64,000 bases of DNA from Solilutibacter silvestris (GTDB lineage: Bacteria > Pseudomonadota > Gammaproteobacteria > Xanthomonadales > Xanthomonadaceae). Of the stretch, positions 1-9,666 are shown one piece after another (the stretch's first letter is position 1; each line of letters begins with the position of its first letter). The position numbers and the translations under genes were made by a program. The DNA is taken from positions 868,001-932,000 of the forward strand of contig NZ_NPZB01000002.1 in the NCBI RefSeq assembly GCF_002895945.1, read 5' to 3'. Under the pieces are notes generated by a model. The model was not told where the DNA came from and did not search any database. It saw nothing but the letters and a program-made list of their open reading frames with translations.

Positions 1-1
1 G

Positions 2-24
2 CGCCCGGGAATCCCGGGCGTTTT
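2..24 (+). terminator. Rho-independent terminator of a gene left of the window
   Basis: A GC-only 8-bp stem (bases 2-9 pairing with 13-20, three-base loop) is followed by four T on the plus strand. It would end a plus-strand transcript entering from outside the window, converging on the kdp operon. The minus-strand side of the hairpin is cut by the window edge, so a bidirectional role cannot be judged. Confidence 0.7.
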
Positions 25-99
25 CATGATGCGGGACTTCCTGCATCAGCAGGCATCGGTCGTTGACAGAATGATCAGGCAGCTTTCGACCCAAAGCGG

Positions 100-795
100 T
101 CACTGGGTCTTGAAGCGGAGACCAACACCGGCTTCGGTCACGATCCAGCGCGGCATCGCCGGGTCATCGCCAAGTTTCTGGCGCAACTTTCCGACCAATA
201 CCCGCAAGTAATGCGTATCGTCCTGATGATGCTGACCCCAGAGCTCGCGCAGGATTTGCGGCTGGGTCACCACGCGTCCGGCATGCTGGACCAGCAATGC
301 GAGCAATGCGTATTCCTTGCGCGCCAACTGGACTGGTTCATCGCCGAGGAAAACTTCGCGCCGGGAGAGATCGACGCGCAGTTGGCCGTCATCGAAGACC
401 GGAAGTCCATCGTCTGTCGCAACGCGCACGCGCAACAAGGCCCGGGCACGTGCCATGAGCTCCTGGATGCCAAAAGGTTTGGTCACGTAATCGTTGGCAC
501 CCGCATCGAGAGCAGCGACCTTTCCGCTTTCGTCGGCGCGTACGGTGAGCATGATCACCGGAACCTGCGACCACTCGCGCAACCGCTTCAGCACTTCATG
601 GCCATCGATATCGGGCAATCCGATGTCCAGAATCACCAGATCCGCGCCGTGGGCAGCCAACGTTCGCAGGCCTTCCTCGCCGGATTCTGCCATCCCAACC
701 CGATACCCTTGGGCACGCAGGCTGATGTCGAGGAATTTGCGGATCTGCGGTTCGTCGTCGATGACGAGCACACGGATATCGGTGGCGTCGTTCAT
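100..795 (-). CDS. kdpE: Kdp operon response regulator KdpE
   Basis: Cytoplasmic OmpR/PhoB-family response regulator that activates kdp transcription when phosphorylated by KdpD. The 231-residue length is normal. The receiver domain (about 8-120) has the acidic pair D13-D14, the phosphoacceptor D57 in ILDIGLPDIDG and the conserved Lys in VTKPF. The C-terminal winged helix (about 135-228) holds the typical THYLRVLVGKLRQKLG recognition region. Its ATG overlaps the kdpD stop by four bases (ATGA), implying translational coupling as the last gene of the operon. KdpE, rather than a generic OmpR regulator, is called from linkage to kdpD and from close resemblance along the whole length. Confidence 0.97.
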   Translation of the reverse strand: MNDATDIRVLVIDDEPQIRKFLDISLRAQGYRVGMAESGEEGLRTLAAHGADLVILDIGLPDIDGHEVLKRLREWSQVPVIMLTVRADESGKVAALDAGANDYVTKPFGIQELMARARALLRVRVATDDGLPVFDDGQLRVDLSRREVFLGDEPVQLARKEYALLALLVQHAGRVVTQPQILRELWGQHHQDDTHYLRVLVGKLRQKLGDDPAMPRWIVTEAGVGLRFKTQ

Positions 796-3494
796 GGCGT
801 TGAGCCGGGCGGAAGGATGCGGGGAAGCGTCATGCGGATGATGGTGCCATGACCATCGTAACCGGGGATTGCCTCCACGGTTCCGCCGTGCGCACCGAAC
901 ATGCCCTGGGTGATCGCCAGACCCAAGCCAGTTCCCTGTCGCCCACGGTCGCCGCGTTCCACGCTGAAGAACATGTCGAAGATGCGTTTGCGCTCGTCTT
1001 CCGGGATGCCAGGGCCGCGATCACAAACGTCGATGCGCAAGCGTCCTTCCACATCGCGGGCGTCGATCACGATCGGCTCTCCCGATGGCGAGAAGCGGGC
1101 CGCGTTCTCCACCACATTGAACAGTGCTTGCTCGATCAGCGCCGGATGCACCCAGATTGGCGCAAGCCCTTCTGCCAGATGAAGATCGAATCGTGCGGCT
1201 GGCTCGTAACGTTGCAAGCGCGTGACCGCCGAACCGATCAGCTCATTGACACCGATCCAGTCGCGATTGAGGGTCAGGCCGCCGTGTCCGAGCCTCGTCA
1301 TGTCGAGCAGGTTCTGGATGTAGCGATCCAGGCGTTCGCCTTCCATGCGTACGGTTTCGAGCAGGCTGTGGCGATCTTCGCGGTTCATCGCATCGCCATA
1401 GCTATCGAGGCTGCCCGCCGCGCCAATGATGGACGCCAGCGGCGAGCGCAGATCGTGCGAGACGGATGACAGCAGCGCGGAGCGCAGGCGTTCGGTCTCG
1501 CTGGTGACGCGGGCATCCTCCAGATCGGAAACCAGTCGCGTGCGCACGATGGCTTGGGCAATGTCGTCAGCCATGGCATCGATCAGCCGGCGTTGCTCGG
1601 GCCCGGGGCGCGCGGCGTTCTCCGGGAAACGCAGGCCGATCAAGCCTGCCAAACCGCCATCTTCGATCAGCGGCATGAACCACCAGTCGGAATTGCCCAG
1701 CGTATCGGTGAAACGCCCTGCGCTTTGCTGGTGCTTCATCGTCCAGTCCGCCGCCGCGCGATCCCGGTCCGAGAGCGAGTACGGGCACTCTGGTGCAATT
1801 GGCGTATTTCCTGCCTGCACCAATGCGTCGACACCGGTCGCTTGTTTGAGTGCCTGACGGCCGGCGCTCACGACTTGCCCGAGGTCGGCCGCAACCGCGA
1901 GCTGGCGGCCAAGCGCTTGCAACGCCGTGGCATGTGCATTGGCAGCACGCAGGGCCAGAACCTGCATGCGCAGGCGCGACGCCAATCGTCCGGCAACCAA
2001 CGCGGCAACCAAAAACAGGAAGACCGTGGCCACGCCCTGTCGAGCACTGATATAAAAGGTGAAATGCGGTGGGATGAAAAAGAAGTCGTAAGACAGGAAG
2101 CACAATGCTGCGGCGAGTACAGCCGCAGCCATCCGTGTCCGTGATGCCACCAGGACCACGGCCACGATGAATACCATGGATAGATCGGTCAAACCCAGCC
2201 AACGGCCAGCAACCTCGCCACAGGCCGTCGCCAGCACCGTGGCCAATACCGCCAATCCAATATCGCTACGGGTGAGCCAATGACTGGACTGGCGTACCGA
2301 GCGGCGGGCCTTTGCCCGAGCCTCGGGCGTACTGAAAATGGTGAGTTCGTAGTGCGCTCCGCGCTGCAGGAGTTGTTGTGTCAGCGTGCGGTTGAACATG
2401 CGCGCGAAGGGACGCTCGCGTGTGCGCCCGAGCACGATGGTCGAGACGCCGCTGCGCGCTGCATGGTCGAGGATTGCATCAACGACGTTGCCACCATGCA
2501 GTACCTCGGCATCGCCACCGAGGCGCCGCGCCAGCGCGAACGCACGATCGAGCTCCAGTTGCCGGTGTTCGTCGACATCGCTGCCTGTTTGCACGGTGAC
2601 CACGGTCCACGGGGCATCCCGGCGCTCGGCAAGGCGACGTGCCACGCGCACGAGATATTCCGACTGGCCACGCCCATCGATTGCCACCAGCACGCGTCGT
2701 CGCAGCGGCATCCCGGGCAGACCGCGGGCGGCTTGCGCTTCGCGCAGGTCGCTGTCGACGCGATCGGCAGCGGTCTGCATCGCCAACTCGCGTAGCGCGG
2801 TGAGGTTCGATGGAGAGAAGAATGCCTGCAGTGCGTGGGCAGCCTGCTCCGGCACATAGACCTTGCCCTGCTGCAGGCGCTCGATCAGTTCGCGCGGCGG
2901 CAGATCGACCAGCAGGATATCGCGCAAGCGATCGAACACCAGATCGGGCACCGTCTCACTGACACGCACGCCCGTGATCCGGTGCACGATGTCATTGAGA
3001 CTTTCCAGGTGCTGGATGTTGACGGTGGTGTAGATGTCGATGCCGGCATCAAGCAGTTCAATCACGTCCTGCCAGCGGCGTTCGTGGCGGCTGCCGGGCA
3101 CATTGCGGTGGGCGAGTTCGTCGACCAGCGCCACCTGTGGCTTGCGCACAAGCAAGGCATCGATGTCGAGCTCTTCAAGTCGCCGGCCCTGATAGTCGAC
3201 TCGCTTGCGCGGAAGAACTTCCAGTCCATTCAACAGGGCTTCGGTCTCTGCGCGGCGATGGGTTTCGGCCAACCCCACCATCACGTCGATGCCTTGTTTC
3301 TTCAGTTCATGCGCCCGCGACAGCATGGAGTAAGTCTTGCCGACACCGGGAGCCGCTCCGAGGAAAATCGTCAGGCGGCCGCTGCCCTGGCGCCTCAGCT
3401 CACCGAGCAGCGCATCGGCCTGCTCCTGGCGCACAACATCACGGCGGTCGGCGTTCATCTGCGAATTGTGCGCCGGATCAGTGATGGAGGGCAT
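792..3494 (-). CDS. kdpD: Osmosensitive K+ channel sensor histidine kinase KdpD
   Basis: Inner-membrane sensor kinase that phosphorylates KdpE under K+ limitation. The 900 residues show every expected part: the N-terminal KdpD domain with Walker A GAAPGVGKT (about 46-54), a universal-stress-protein-like domain (about 265-385), four clustered membrane helices (about 410-510), a GAF-like region, HisKA with SVSHDLRSPL (phospho-His near residue 679) and HATPase boxes NVVENAARFSP, GPGIPEDE and GTGLGLAI. The first ATG lies inside kdpC (17-base overlap); a second Met at residue 13 is an alternative start. Order and overlap place it in the kdpFABCDE transcript. Confidence 0.97.
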   Translation of the reverse strand: MPSITDPAHNSQMNADRRDVVRQEQADALLGELRRQGSGRLTIFLGAAPGVGKTYSMLSRAHELKKQGIDVMVGLAETHRRAETEALLNGLEVLPRKRVDYQGRRLEELDIDALLVRKPQVALVDELAHRNVPGSRHERRWQDVIELLDAGIDIYTTVNIQHLESLNDIVHRITGVRVSETVPDLVFDRLRDILLVDLPPRELIERLQQGKVYVPEQAAHALQAFFSPSNLTALRELAMQTAADRVDSDLREAQAARGLPGMPLRRRVLVAIDGRGQSEYLVRVARRLAERRDAPWTVVTVQTGSDVDEHRQLELDRAFALARRLGGDAEVLHGGNVVDAILDHAARSGVSTIVLGRTRERPFARMFNRTLTQQLLQRGAHYELTIFSTPEARAKARRSVRQSSHWLTRSDIGLAVLATVLATACGEVAGRWLGLTDLSMVFIVAVVLVASRTRMAAAVLAAALCFLSYDFFFIPPHFTFYISARQGVATVFLFLVAALVAGRLASRLRMQVLALRAANAHATALQALGRQLAVAADLGQVVSAGRQALKQATGVDALVQAGNTPIAPECPYSLSDRDRAAADWTMKHQQSAGRFTDTLGNSDWWFMPLIEDGGLAGLIGLRFPENAARPGPEQRRLIDAMADDIAQAIVRTRLVSDLEDARVTSETERLRSALLSSVSHDLRSPLASIIGAAGSLDSYGDAMNREDRHSLLETVRMEGERLDRYIQNLLDMTRLGHGGLTLNRDWIGVNELIGSAVTRLQRYEPAARFDLHLAEGLAPIWVHPALIEQALFNVVENAARFSPSGEPIVIDARDVEGRLRIDVCDRGPGIPEDERKRIFDMFFSVERGDRGRQGTGLGLAITQGMFGAHGGTVEAIPGYDGHGTIIRMTLPRILPPGSTP

Positions 3495-4083
3495 CCAGAG
3501 CCAGGTTCAATTGCAACACATTGACTCGAGGTTCGCCCAGCACGCCAAATTGCCGGGTTGCGGTGTGCTGCGCCACCAACTTGCGAACGATCATGGAATC
3601 GAGCCCGCGTGCATTGGCCACGCGTGTTACCTGCACCTCGGCACCGGCCGGGGAAAGATGCGGGTCAAGCCCGCTGCCCGATTGCGTGACCAGTTCGTTG
3701 GGTACATCGATCGACGCAATGCCGTCGCGGGCAGCAATCGATATCGTGGCCTCCGCAATGCGCTTGCGCAAGTCGGGGTTGCTGCGGGCCTGATTGCTGC
3801 CGCTTGCCGACATCGGGTCGTAGTTGGCGGCAGAGGGCCGCGGCTGGAAGTAGCGCGCATCCTTGAACGGCTGCGAGAGCAGTACCGATCCAATGGCATA
3901 TCCATCGCGCTGGATCACGCTGCCGGTTGCCTCGGCGGGAAACAGCGCACGACCGAGCCCGGTACCCGCCAGCGAATAGAGGAGGCCGAATCCGACAAGA
4001 ATCAGCACGGCGAACAGGATTGGCGCACGGAGTCCGATACGTTCCTGCAGCGGATGGGTATCCATGGAAACGAGGTCATTCAT
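3478..4083 (-). CDS. kdpC: K+-transporting ATPase subunit KdpC
   Basis: KdpC is the single-span periplasmic-facing subunit of the KdpFABC K+ pump and raises the affinity of the complex. The 201-residue protein has one N-terminal membrane helix (about residues 22-44) and the conserved stretch around GSVLLSQPF, FQPRPSAANYDP and QSGSGLDPHLSPAGAEVQV, followed by LVAQHTATRQFGVLGEPRVNVLQLN, which is typical of the family. It starts ten bases after kdpB. An internal Met (residue 7) is a possible alternative start. Confidence 0.97.
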   Translation of the reverse strand: MNDLVSMDTHPLQERIGLRAPILFAVLILVGFGLLYSLAGTGLGRALFPAEATGSVIQRDGYAIGSVLLSQPFKDARYFQPRPSAANYDPMSASGSNQARSNPDLRKRIAEATISIAARDGIASIDVPNELVTQSGSGLDPHLSPAGAEVQVTRVANARGLDSMIVRKLVAQHTATRQFGVLGEPRVNVLQLNLALDALHH

Positions 4084-4093
4084 GATGGGTTCC

Positions 4094-6166
4094 TCAGGCG
4101 CCGATCGTCATGGCCAACGCCAGATCGATCAGCTTGATGGCGATGAAGGGAAGCAATACGCCGCCGACGCCGTACATCAGCATGTTCCGGCGCAGCAACA
4201 CGGTGGCGCTCGCAGGCTTGAAACGCACCCCGCGTAGTGCCAACGGAATCAATGCCGGGATCACCAGCGCATTGAAGATCAGTGCCGCGAGCACGGCATT
4301 CTTCGGACTGGACAGTCCCATCACGTTGAGCGCGGCCATCGATGGAATCGCGGCGGCGAACAGTGCAGGCAGGATGGCGAAGTACTTGGACACGTCGTTG
4401 GCCAACGAAAACGTGGTCAGCGCGCCGCGGGTGATCAACTGCTGTTTTCCGACTTCCACCACCGCGAGCAATTTGGCCGGATCGCTGTCCAGATCGACCA
4501 TGTTGCCGGCTTCCTTGGCGGCCTGCGTACCGGAATTCATCGCCAGGCCGACGTCGGCTTGTGCCAGTGCGGGCGCATCGTTGGTGCCATCGCCGACCAT
4601 CGCGACCAGCCGGCCCCCGGCCTGTTCGGCGCGGATGCGGGCGAGCTTGTCTTCGGGCCTGGCTTCGGCGATGTAATCGTCCACGCCAGCTTCCGCGGCA
4701 ATGGCCGCGGCAGTCAGCGGATTGTCACCGGTGATCATGATGGTACGCACGCCCATCTCGCGCAGGCGCGCAAAACGCTCCTTGACACCATGCTTGACCA
4801 CGTCCGACAACTCGATCACGCCGAGTACATGCCTGCCGTCGCTGACGACCAGCGGCGTTGCGCCTTCGCGTGCCACCTGATCGATGCGCGCCTTCATCTC
4901 GACGGGAATCAGCCCACCCAACGCCAGGGCATGGCTTTCGATCGCGTCGCCCGCACCCTTGCGGATCACGCGCTGCCCGTCATCGAGGTCAACGCCGGAC
5001 ATGCGGGTCTGCGCGGTGAACTGGATGTAGTGCGCATGCTCCGGCTCGTGGATTTCCGATCCGCGCTCACGCGCCAGCCGGACAATCGATTTGCCCTCTG
5101 GCGTCGGGTCGGCCAATGACGACAACAATGCCGCATCCCGCAGCTGGTCCGCATTGACCCCCGCCAGGACGTGGAAGGCAGTCGCCTGACGGTCGCCGTG
5201 GGTAATCGTTCCGGTCTTGTCGAGCAGCAATACGTCGACGTCGCCGGCGACTTCGACCGCCTTGCCCGACTTGGCCAGCACATTCGCGGACAACGCGCGG
5301 TTCATGCCGGCGATGCCGATGGCAGGCAACAGGCCACCGATCGTGGTCGGAATCAGGCAAACCAGCAACGCAATCAGCAGCAGCGGGTCGACCTTGACGC
5401 CGACGAAGGCGCCGATCACTGGTAGCGTGGTGCAGACGATCAGGAAGGTCAGGGTCATCGCTGCCAACAGCATGGTCAATGCAATCTCGTTCGGTGTCTT
5501 CTGGCGATTGGCGCCTTCCACCAGCGCGATCATGCGATCGAGGAAGCTGTGGCCGGGTTCAGCGGTAACGCGTACGACGATTTCGTCCGACAACACCTTG
5601 GTGCCGCCGATCACGCCGCTGCGATCGGTCCCCGCTTCACGCAACACCGGCGCGGATTCACCGGTGACCGCAGCTTCGTTGATCGAGGCGAGACCGTGAA
5701 TGATCTCGCCGTCGGCGGGGATCAGTTCGCCTTCGGAGATCACCATCAGATCGCCCGGGCGCAATTCCGCTGCGGGAATCCGGGTTTCGTCGTTGCGTTG
5801 ACCTGGACGGAACGTCTTCGCATCGACGATCTTGCGTGCTACCAGATCCTTGCGTGCACGCCTTAGCGATGCCGCTTGACCTCGGCCGCGTGCCTCGGCG
5901 ACTGCTTCGGCAAAATTGCCGAACAGCACCGTGACCAACAGGATTGCAGTCACCGACCAGCCGAAACCGGCGGGCGCCGCGCCCGCCGCGGTGATCAATG
6001 CCGCCAGCAGCGTGCCAAGGAGCACGATCGCCATCACCGGGCTCTTGATGATGTGCTGCGGCGCGAGCTTCAGGAAGGCATCACGGATCGAGGTCCGCAG
6101 GGCTGCGGCATCCAGCAGGGCTGGATGATCCCTGTGCGTCTTGGTTTGCGGGAAATCTTGGGTCAT
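4094..6166 (-). CDS. kdpB: K+-transporting P-type ATPase subunit KdpB
   Basis: Catalytic P-type (class IA) ATPase subunit of KdpFABC that hydrolyses ATP to drive K+ import. At 690 residues it has the normal family length. Visible motifs are the actuator TGES ([10 protein letters not shown]), the phosphorylation site DKTGT (Asp near residue 316), the nucleotide-domain segment KGAGDAIES, and [18 protein letters not shown] in the hinge. Membrane helices flank these domains as expected. It lies ten bases after kdpA and ten before kdpC. No departure from the family was seen. Confidence 0.98.
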   Translation of the reverse strand: MTQDFPQTKTHRDHPALLDAAALRTSIRDAFLKLAPQHIIKSPVMAIVLLGTLLAALITAAGAAPAGFGWSVTAILLVTVLFGNFAEAVAEARGRGQAASLRRARKDLVARKIVDAKTFRPGQRNDETRIPAAELRPGDLMVISEGELIPADGEIIHGLASINEAAVTGESAPVLREAGTDRSGVIGGTKVLSDEIVVRVTAEPGHSFLDRMIALVEGANRQKTPNEIALTMLLAAMTLTFLIVCTTLPVIGAFVGVKVDPLLLIALLVCLIPTTIGGLLPAIGIAGMNRALSANVLAKSGKAVEVAGDVDVLLLDKTGTITHGDRQATAFHVLAGVNADQLRDAALLSSLADPTPEGKSIVRLARERGSEIHEPEHAHYIQFTAQTRMSGVDLDDGQRVIRKGAGDAIESHALALGGLIPVEMKARIDQVAREGATPLVVSDGRHVLGVIELSDVVKHGVKERFARLREMGVRTIMITGDNPLTAAAIAAEAGVDDYIAEARPEDKLARIRAEQAGGRLVAMVGDGTNDAPALAQADVGLAMNSGTQAAKEAGNMVDLDSDPAKLLAVVEVGKQQLITRGALTTFSLANDVSKYFAILPALFAAAIPSMAALNVMGLSSPKNAVLAALIFNALVIPALIPLALRGVRFKPASATVLLRRNMLMYGVGGVLLPFIAIKLIDLALAMTIGA

Positions 6167-6176
6167 CGGAATCTCC

Positions 6177-7892
6177 TCAATGCGCCATCAGGCTCAGGTG
6201 TTCGGCCACAGGGCCGAGCACGAGCGCGGGCATGAACTGCAACAGGGTCAGGATCACCGTCACAGCAATGAGGGTGAGCGCGAATGTCGGTGTTTCGACA
6301 TGCAGGCTGCCAGCACCCTCCGGCGCATGGCGTTTGCGCGCGAGACTGGCAGCCACGGCCAGTGGCACGATCAATGCGGGATAGCGGCCGAGCGCCAGTA
6401 CCAGCGAGCAGGTGAGATTCCACCAGTACGTGCCATCGCCCAGTCCCTCGAAGCCGGAGCCATTGTTGGAGAATGCCGATGTGTACTCATAGAACACCTG
6501 GCTGATGCCATGGAAGCCAGGGTTCGAGTTGGCGGTGAATTGCGGCAACGCCAATGCGAGCGCGGTGAAACCGAGCACCACGATTGGCTGCAGCAGGATC
6601 AGAAGCGAAAGGAGGCGCACCTCACGGGCTTCGATCTTGCGGCCGAACAATTCCGGCGTGCGGCCAGTCATCAAGCCTGCCAGGAACACTGCCAACAGCA
6701 GGTAGACGATGAATTGCTGCAGTCCGCAGCCAATGCCGCCCCAGATGGCGTTGATCAGCATATTGCCCATCGCGATCAACCCGGTCAGTGGTGCGAGCGA
6801 ATCGTGCATCGCATTGACCGATCCATTGCTGGTCTGTGTCGTGAGCATCGCCCACAACGCGGAATCATCGACACCGAGGCGTACTTCCTTGCCTTCCATC
6901 AATGCGGAGCTGGCAACACTTGCGGCGTGGCTCTCCAGCAGCATGCCGGCGCCGGTCGAGATGATCGACATCAGCAACATGCTGCCGAATACCAACGCGG
7001 TGAATTTCCGCCGCCCGGTCAATGGACCGACCATGAAGGCGACCGCGATCGGGATCAGGATGATCGCCAGCATTTCCAGCAGGTTGGAGAACGGCGTGGG
7101 ATTTTCCAGTGGCATGGCACTGTTCGGGCCGTACCAGCCGCCACCGTTGGTGCCGAGCTGCTTGATCGCGACCATCGGCGCTACCGGTCCCAACGGGATC
7201 TTCTGCTGCTTCATCTCCACACTGGTGTCCACGGGTGTCGCGACTGGTCCGGCTTGCAATGTCGATGGCACGCCCTGCGAAGTCAGCAACACGCTCCACA
7301 ACAGGCACAGCGGCAGCAGGAAGCGGACAGTCGCGCGAATCGTGTCGGCCCAGTAGTTGCCGACGTCGGCTTCTTCGCCAGCGGTTCGCGTTGGATCATT
7401 GCCGGGATGCATCGCCTGTCGACCGCCCATCAATGCACGCAAGGTCGCGACGACAAGTGCCAGTCCCATCATCGGGGTGATCACCTGGAGTCCGACGATC
7501 GCGACCATCTGCGAGAGGTAGGACAGTTGCGCTTGTCCGGAATAGTGCTGCTGGTCGGTGTTGGTCAGGAACGACATCATCGTGTGCAGCGCGTTGTCCC
7601 AGCGCATGTTCGGTGCCGCATCGGGATTCAACGGCAGCCAGGTCTGGGTCATCAGCATCACCCACACCACAAGACCGACCACGAGGTTGCTCAGCAGGAA
7701 GGCTTTGGCGTAACCACGCCAGCTCATGCCACGTTTGGGATCAGTGCCGAGCAGGCGATACAACGGACGCTCGATCCAGCCGAATACGCGATCCAGGCGC
7801 GAGGGTCTGCCGCGCATTATCGCGGCGAGATAGTGCCCGAGCGGCCAGCCGAGGCCGATTGCAAGGGCGAAGACGAGCAGTGTTTCGATCAT
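6177..7892 (-). CDS. kdpA: K+-transporting ATPase K+-binding subunit KdpA
   Basis: KdpA is the channel-like membrane subunit that binds and selects K+ in the KdpFABC complex. The 571 residues are almost entirely hydrophobic helices, with family signatures such as [16 protein letters not shown]-like [15 protein letters not shown], the loop [19 protein letters not shown] and [10 protein letters not shown]. It is slightly longer than the roughly 557 residues usual in enterobacteria, mainly in loops. It starts 18 bases after the kdpF stop. Confidence 0.98.
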   Translation of the reverse strand: MIETLLVFALAIGLGWPLGHYLAAIMRGRPSRLDRVFGWIERPLYRLLGTDPKRGMSWRGYAKAFLLSNLVVGLVVWVMLMTQTWLPLNPDAAPNMRWDNALHTMMSFLTNTDQQHYSGQAQLSYLSQMVAIVGLQVITPMMGLALVVATLRALMGGRQAMHPGNDPTRTAGEEADVGNYWADTIRATVRFLLPLCLLWSVLLTSQGVPSTLQAGPVATPVDTSVEMKQQKIPLGPVAPMVAIKQLGTNGGGWYGPNSAMPLENPTPFSNLLEMLAIILIPIAVAFMVGPLTGRRKFTALVFGSMLLMSIISTGAGMLLESHAASVASSALMEGKEVRLGVDDSALWAMLTTQTSNGSVNAMHDSLAPLTGLIAMGNMLINAIWGGIGCGLQQFIVYLLLAVFLAGLMTGRTPELFGRKIEAREVRLLSLLILLQPIVVLGFTALALALPQFTANSNPGFHGISQVFYEYTSAFSNNGSGFEGLGDGTYWWNLTCSLVLALGRYPALIVPLAVAASLARKRHAPEGAGSLHVETPTFALTLIAVTVILTLLQFMPALVLGPVAEHLSLMAH

Positions 7893-7910
7893 GTCCGTGC
7901 TCTCTAATCG

Positions 7911-8003
7911 TCAGAAGCGGTCGGGCCGCAGGATCACGTACAGCAGGTACGCACATGCGGCGATCACCGCGATACAACAGACAATGGTCAGCCAACCGGG
8001 CAT
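7911..8003 (-). CDS. kdpF: KdpF, small stabilising subunit of the K+-ATPase
   Basis: A 30-codon reading frame (MPGWLTIVCC...YLLYVILRPDRF), read directly from the reverse strand between the outer-membrane gene and kdpA. It is a single hydrophobic helix with a short basic C-terminus, matching the size and end of KdpF, the small subunit that stabilises KdpABC. A Shine-Dalgarno-like GGAGAA lies just before its ATG, which is ten bases after the upstream gene's stop and 18 bases before kdpA. Identification rests on position, length, helix and the LLYVILRPDRF-type ending. Confidence 0.88.
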   Translation of the reverse strand: MPGWLTIVCCIAVIAACAYLLYVILRPDRF

Positions 8004-8013
8004 GGGGTTCTCC

Positions 8014-8862
8014 TCAGAAACGGCGCGAAAGGCCGACATAGACCTGCGAATGCGGGGTGGCATCGTTGAGGCCGAAGTTGGCGCCTGCATCCAATTGCAA
8101 CGTTGGCGTGGCCAGCCAGGTCACGGCGATATCGGCCGAAGATTGCTTCACCGTGCCGGATGGGTCGCGATTGGACATCGACCACATCTCGACGTAAAAC
8201 GTCGTGCGGCTGCCCAATGGGTGCGACAGGTTGGCCAGATTCACGACCGCGGCATGACGGCCGTTTCCACCGGAATTGGCGAGTGCATCCACTTCCGGTC
8301 CCAATGTCAGGGTGAAGCTGCTCGGCAACGTGATGCCGACCGGCAGGGCGACGCCACCCTCCCACATGCCATTGCCGATGCCGGTGCGCGCCGTCGGTGC
8401 TTTCACGAACGGGATCGCCGCGATGCTCACGCGATCATTTTCGAAAACTCGGGTTTTCAGCCGCACGTACACGTCACCCCCGCCGGAAAGCGAATGGCGC
8501 TCATCGGTTGCCCGGTCATTGGTGCGGATGCGAATGTCGGGTGCCCAGTTCAGTTGCAGATCGGTACGCGTGCCAATGCCGTACTTGATCGTCGGATTGG
8601 TGAAGTAGAGCGTTTCGGTACGCGTAACGGGCTGACGGTCAACGATCTGGTTGCCGACGTCGGTTTCGAGCTGCCACTGTCCCTTCGGCACCGTGCAAGG
8701 AACGTTGGCTTTGGTCGGGCGATCCGTGCAGATCGGTATTTGCTGGGTGTCGGAATCCGCGGCACGCGCCTGCGCACTCAGTGCCATCAAGCCGGCTGTG
8801 GCAAGCAGCGTCGCCAGCAGTGGCGCGCATGCTTCGCGCATCCGGAACAACTTCTGTTTCAT
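8014..8862 (-). CDS. Outer-membrane channel-like protein (phenol MetA degradation/transporter family)
   Basis: Predicted outer-membrane beta-barrel. From the chosen ATG at 8862, preceded by GGGTGGG, the protein has 282 residues: a signal peptide ending AQARA, then alternating amphipathic strands, and a C-terminal strand VYVGLSRRF ending in Phe as outer-membrane barrels do. The pattern resembles the MetA-pathway/'putative transporter' family, whose members are mostly uncharacterised. An in-frame start at 8907 is longer but would sit before the signal peptide and is less likely. The stop is ten bases before kdpF, so it is probably the first gene of the kdp transcript. No substrate can be assigned; a role in ion passage across the outer membrane is inference from context. 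Confidence 0.72.
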   Translation of the reverse strand: MKQKLFRMREACAPLLATLLATAGLMALSAQARAADSDTQQIPICTDRPTKANVPCTVPKGQWQLETDVGNQIVDRQPVTRTETLYFTNPTIKYGIGTRTDLQLNWAPDIRIRTNDRATDERHSLSGGGDVYVRLKTRVFENDRVSIAAIPFVKAPTARTGIGNGMWEGGVALPVGITLPSSFTLTLGPEVDALANSGGNGRHAAVVNLANLSHPLGSRTTFYVEMWSMSNRDPSGTVKQSSADIAVTWLATPTLQLDAGANFGLNDATPHSQVYVGLSRRF

Positions 8863-8955
8863 GAACCCACCCAAGAGGGGCAACGAGGCCAATTGGCCAC
8901 GGTGCAATTCTCGAGAGATGGCGCGTAAAACCTCTATTCGCTAAGCGAGCACTGC

Positions 8956-8972
8956 CATAAATTCGGCATAAA
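8956..8972 (-). promoter_or_regulatory. KdpE-box-like direct repeat
   Basis: On the minus strand the sequence reads TTTATG-N5-TTTATG, an 11-base-period direct repeat. This matches the layout of the E. coli KdpE site (TTTATA-N5-TTTACA). It lies about 94-110 bases upstream of the outer-membrane gene that leads the kdp operon and points toward it. The promoter hexamers downstream are not clear to me. Confidence 0.55.
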
Positions 8973-9140
8973 CTTCAGCGTGGGAGGCAGCGCTTGGCGG
9001 CGTATTCAACCGGTCCGAGCAACACACCAACCAACGCGTAAGCGGAAGGAGTATTGCGGATGAAGCGACGGCTGCGGATCACTACTCTGATAGCCAGCCG
9101 CCGTTCCATCGACATCGATCATGGCGATTCGCCGGATATT

Positions 9141-9160
9141 ACCTGTCAGAATTATCAGGG
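9141..9160 (+). promoter_or_regulatory. Lux-box-like dyad
   Basis: The 20 bases ACCTG-N10-CAGGG have the half-site layout of LuxR-family boxes (ACCTG-N10-CAGGT), differing at the last base and weakly symmetric in the centre. It sits in the AT-rich patch about 510 bases upstream of the autotransporter start. No LuxR gene is in the window, so function is uncertain. Confidence 0.3.
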
Positions 9161-9378
9161 TAGTCGCATTAATCCGTCAAAAATCACGTTCATTTAACGA
9201 ATCGAGTCATATACCTGACCGCAAGGACGGGAAGAGCAGGTCGCACTAGGGCGCTTGATGCAGTCGCCTTGATGGATGACGACCTGTTGGAAGGATCCAT
9301 TGGTGATCCGATGACGAAAGATTCAGAAGCAGTCGTTCCGTAGGGCACGGAAGATCTGGTTTCAGTTGAACAGGTCGC

Positions 9379-9393
9379 GCACGTGCCACGTGC
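9379..9393. promoter_or_regulatory. Perfect palindrome GCACGTG-C-CACGTGC
   Basis: Two seven-base arms in perfect inverted repeat around one central base, 274 bases before the autotransporter start and just upstream of the candidate 16-codon frame. It has the form of a dimeric regulator operator; the regulator is unknown. Confidence 0.35.
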
Positions 9394-9417
9394 TCAATCG
9401 ACATGACGGGGGGAGAT

Positions 9418-9468
9418 ATGCAGAACAAAGAGCCGATGCTCTGGTTACCCAAGCCAGCGCCTGAGTAA
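9418..9468 (+). CDS. Possible 16-residue leader peptide
   Basis: A short frame, MQNKEPMLWLPKPAPE, starts five bases after the end of a strong purine run (GGGGGGAG) and ends 198 bases before the autotransporter gene. No codon cluster typical of an attenuator and no homologue is recognised. It may be chance; it is listed only because the ribosome-binding site is good and it lies in a long 5' region. Confidence 0.2.
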   Translation: MQNKEPMLWLPKPAPE

Positions 9469-9507
9469 GCGGCGGGGTAACACCTTTTCCTGGCTTTCCG
9501 TGATTGC

Positions 9508-9525
9508 CTCTCCCGACAGGGAGGG
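9508..9525 (+). other. Seven-base-pair hairpin in autotransporter 5' region
   Basis: CTCTCCC and GGGAGGG pair (one T-G) around the tetraloop GACA. There is no T run after it, so it is not a standard terminator. It may be part of a structured leader. Confidence 0.3.
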
Positions 9526-9666
9526 CTCAGCCGGATTCGTCCTCGAAAAAGCCGTAGTGAAGTTCGAGCTGTCGTTTCCATGAGCGGCACGGCTGGTCCG
9601 TCCTTTTGCCTGAAGAAAGCGGGCAACGTCCGTGCTTCGTGTGCCAGACACATGTAGGGGGATGCT

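Larger units (their letters stand above)
8863..9666. other. Non-coding divergent intergenic region
   Basis: About 800 bases between the divergent outer-membrane/kdp operon and the autotransporter gene with no convincing gene. Bases 9136-9220 are clearly AT-richer than the surroundings. It contains the KdpE-like repeat, a lux-box-like dyad (9141-9160), a perfect 7+7 dyad (9379-9393), a possible 16-codon frame (9418-9468) and a 7-bp hairpin (9508-9525). The long 5' region suggests complex control of the autotransporter; no known riboswitch class was recognised. Confidence 0.6.
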
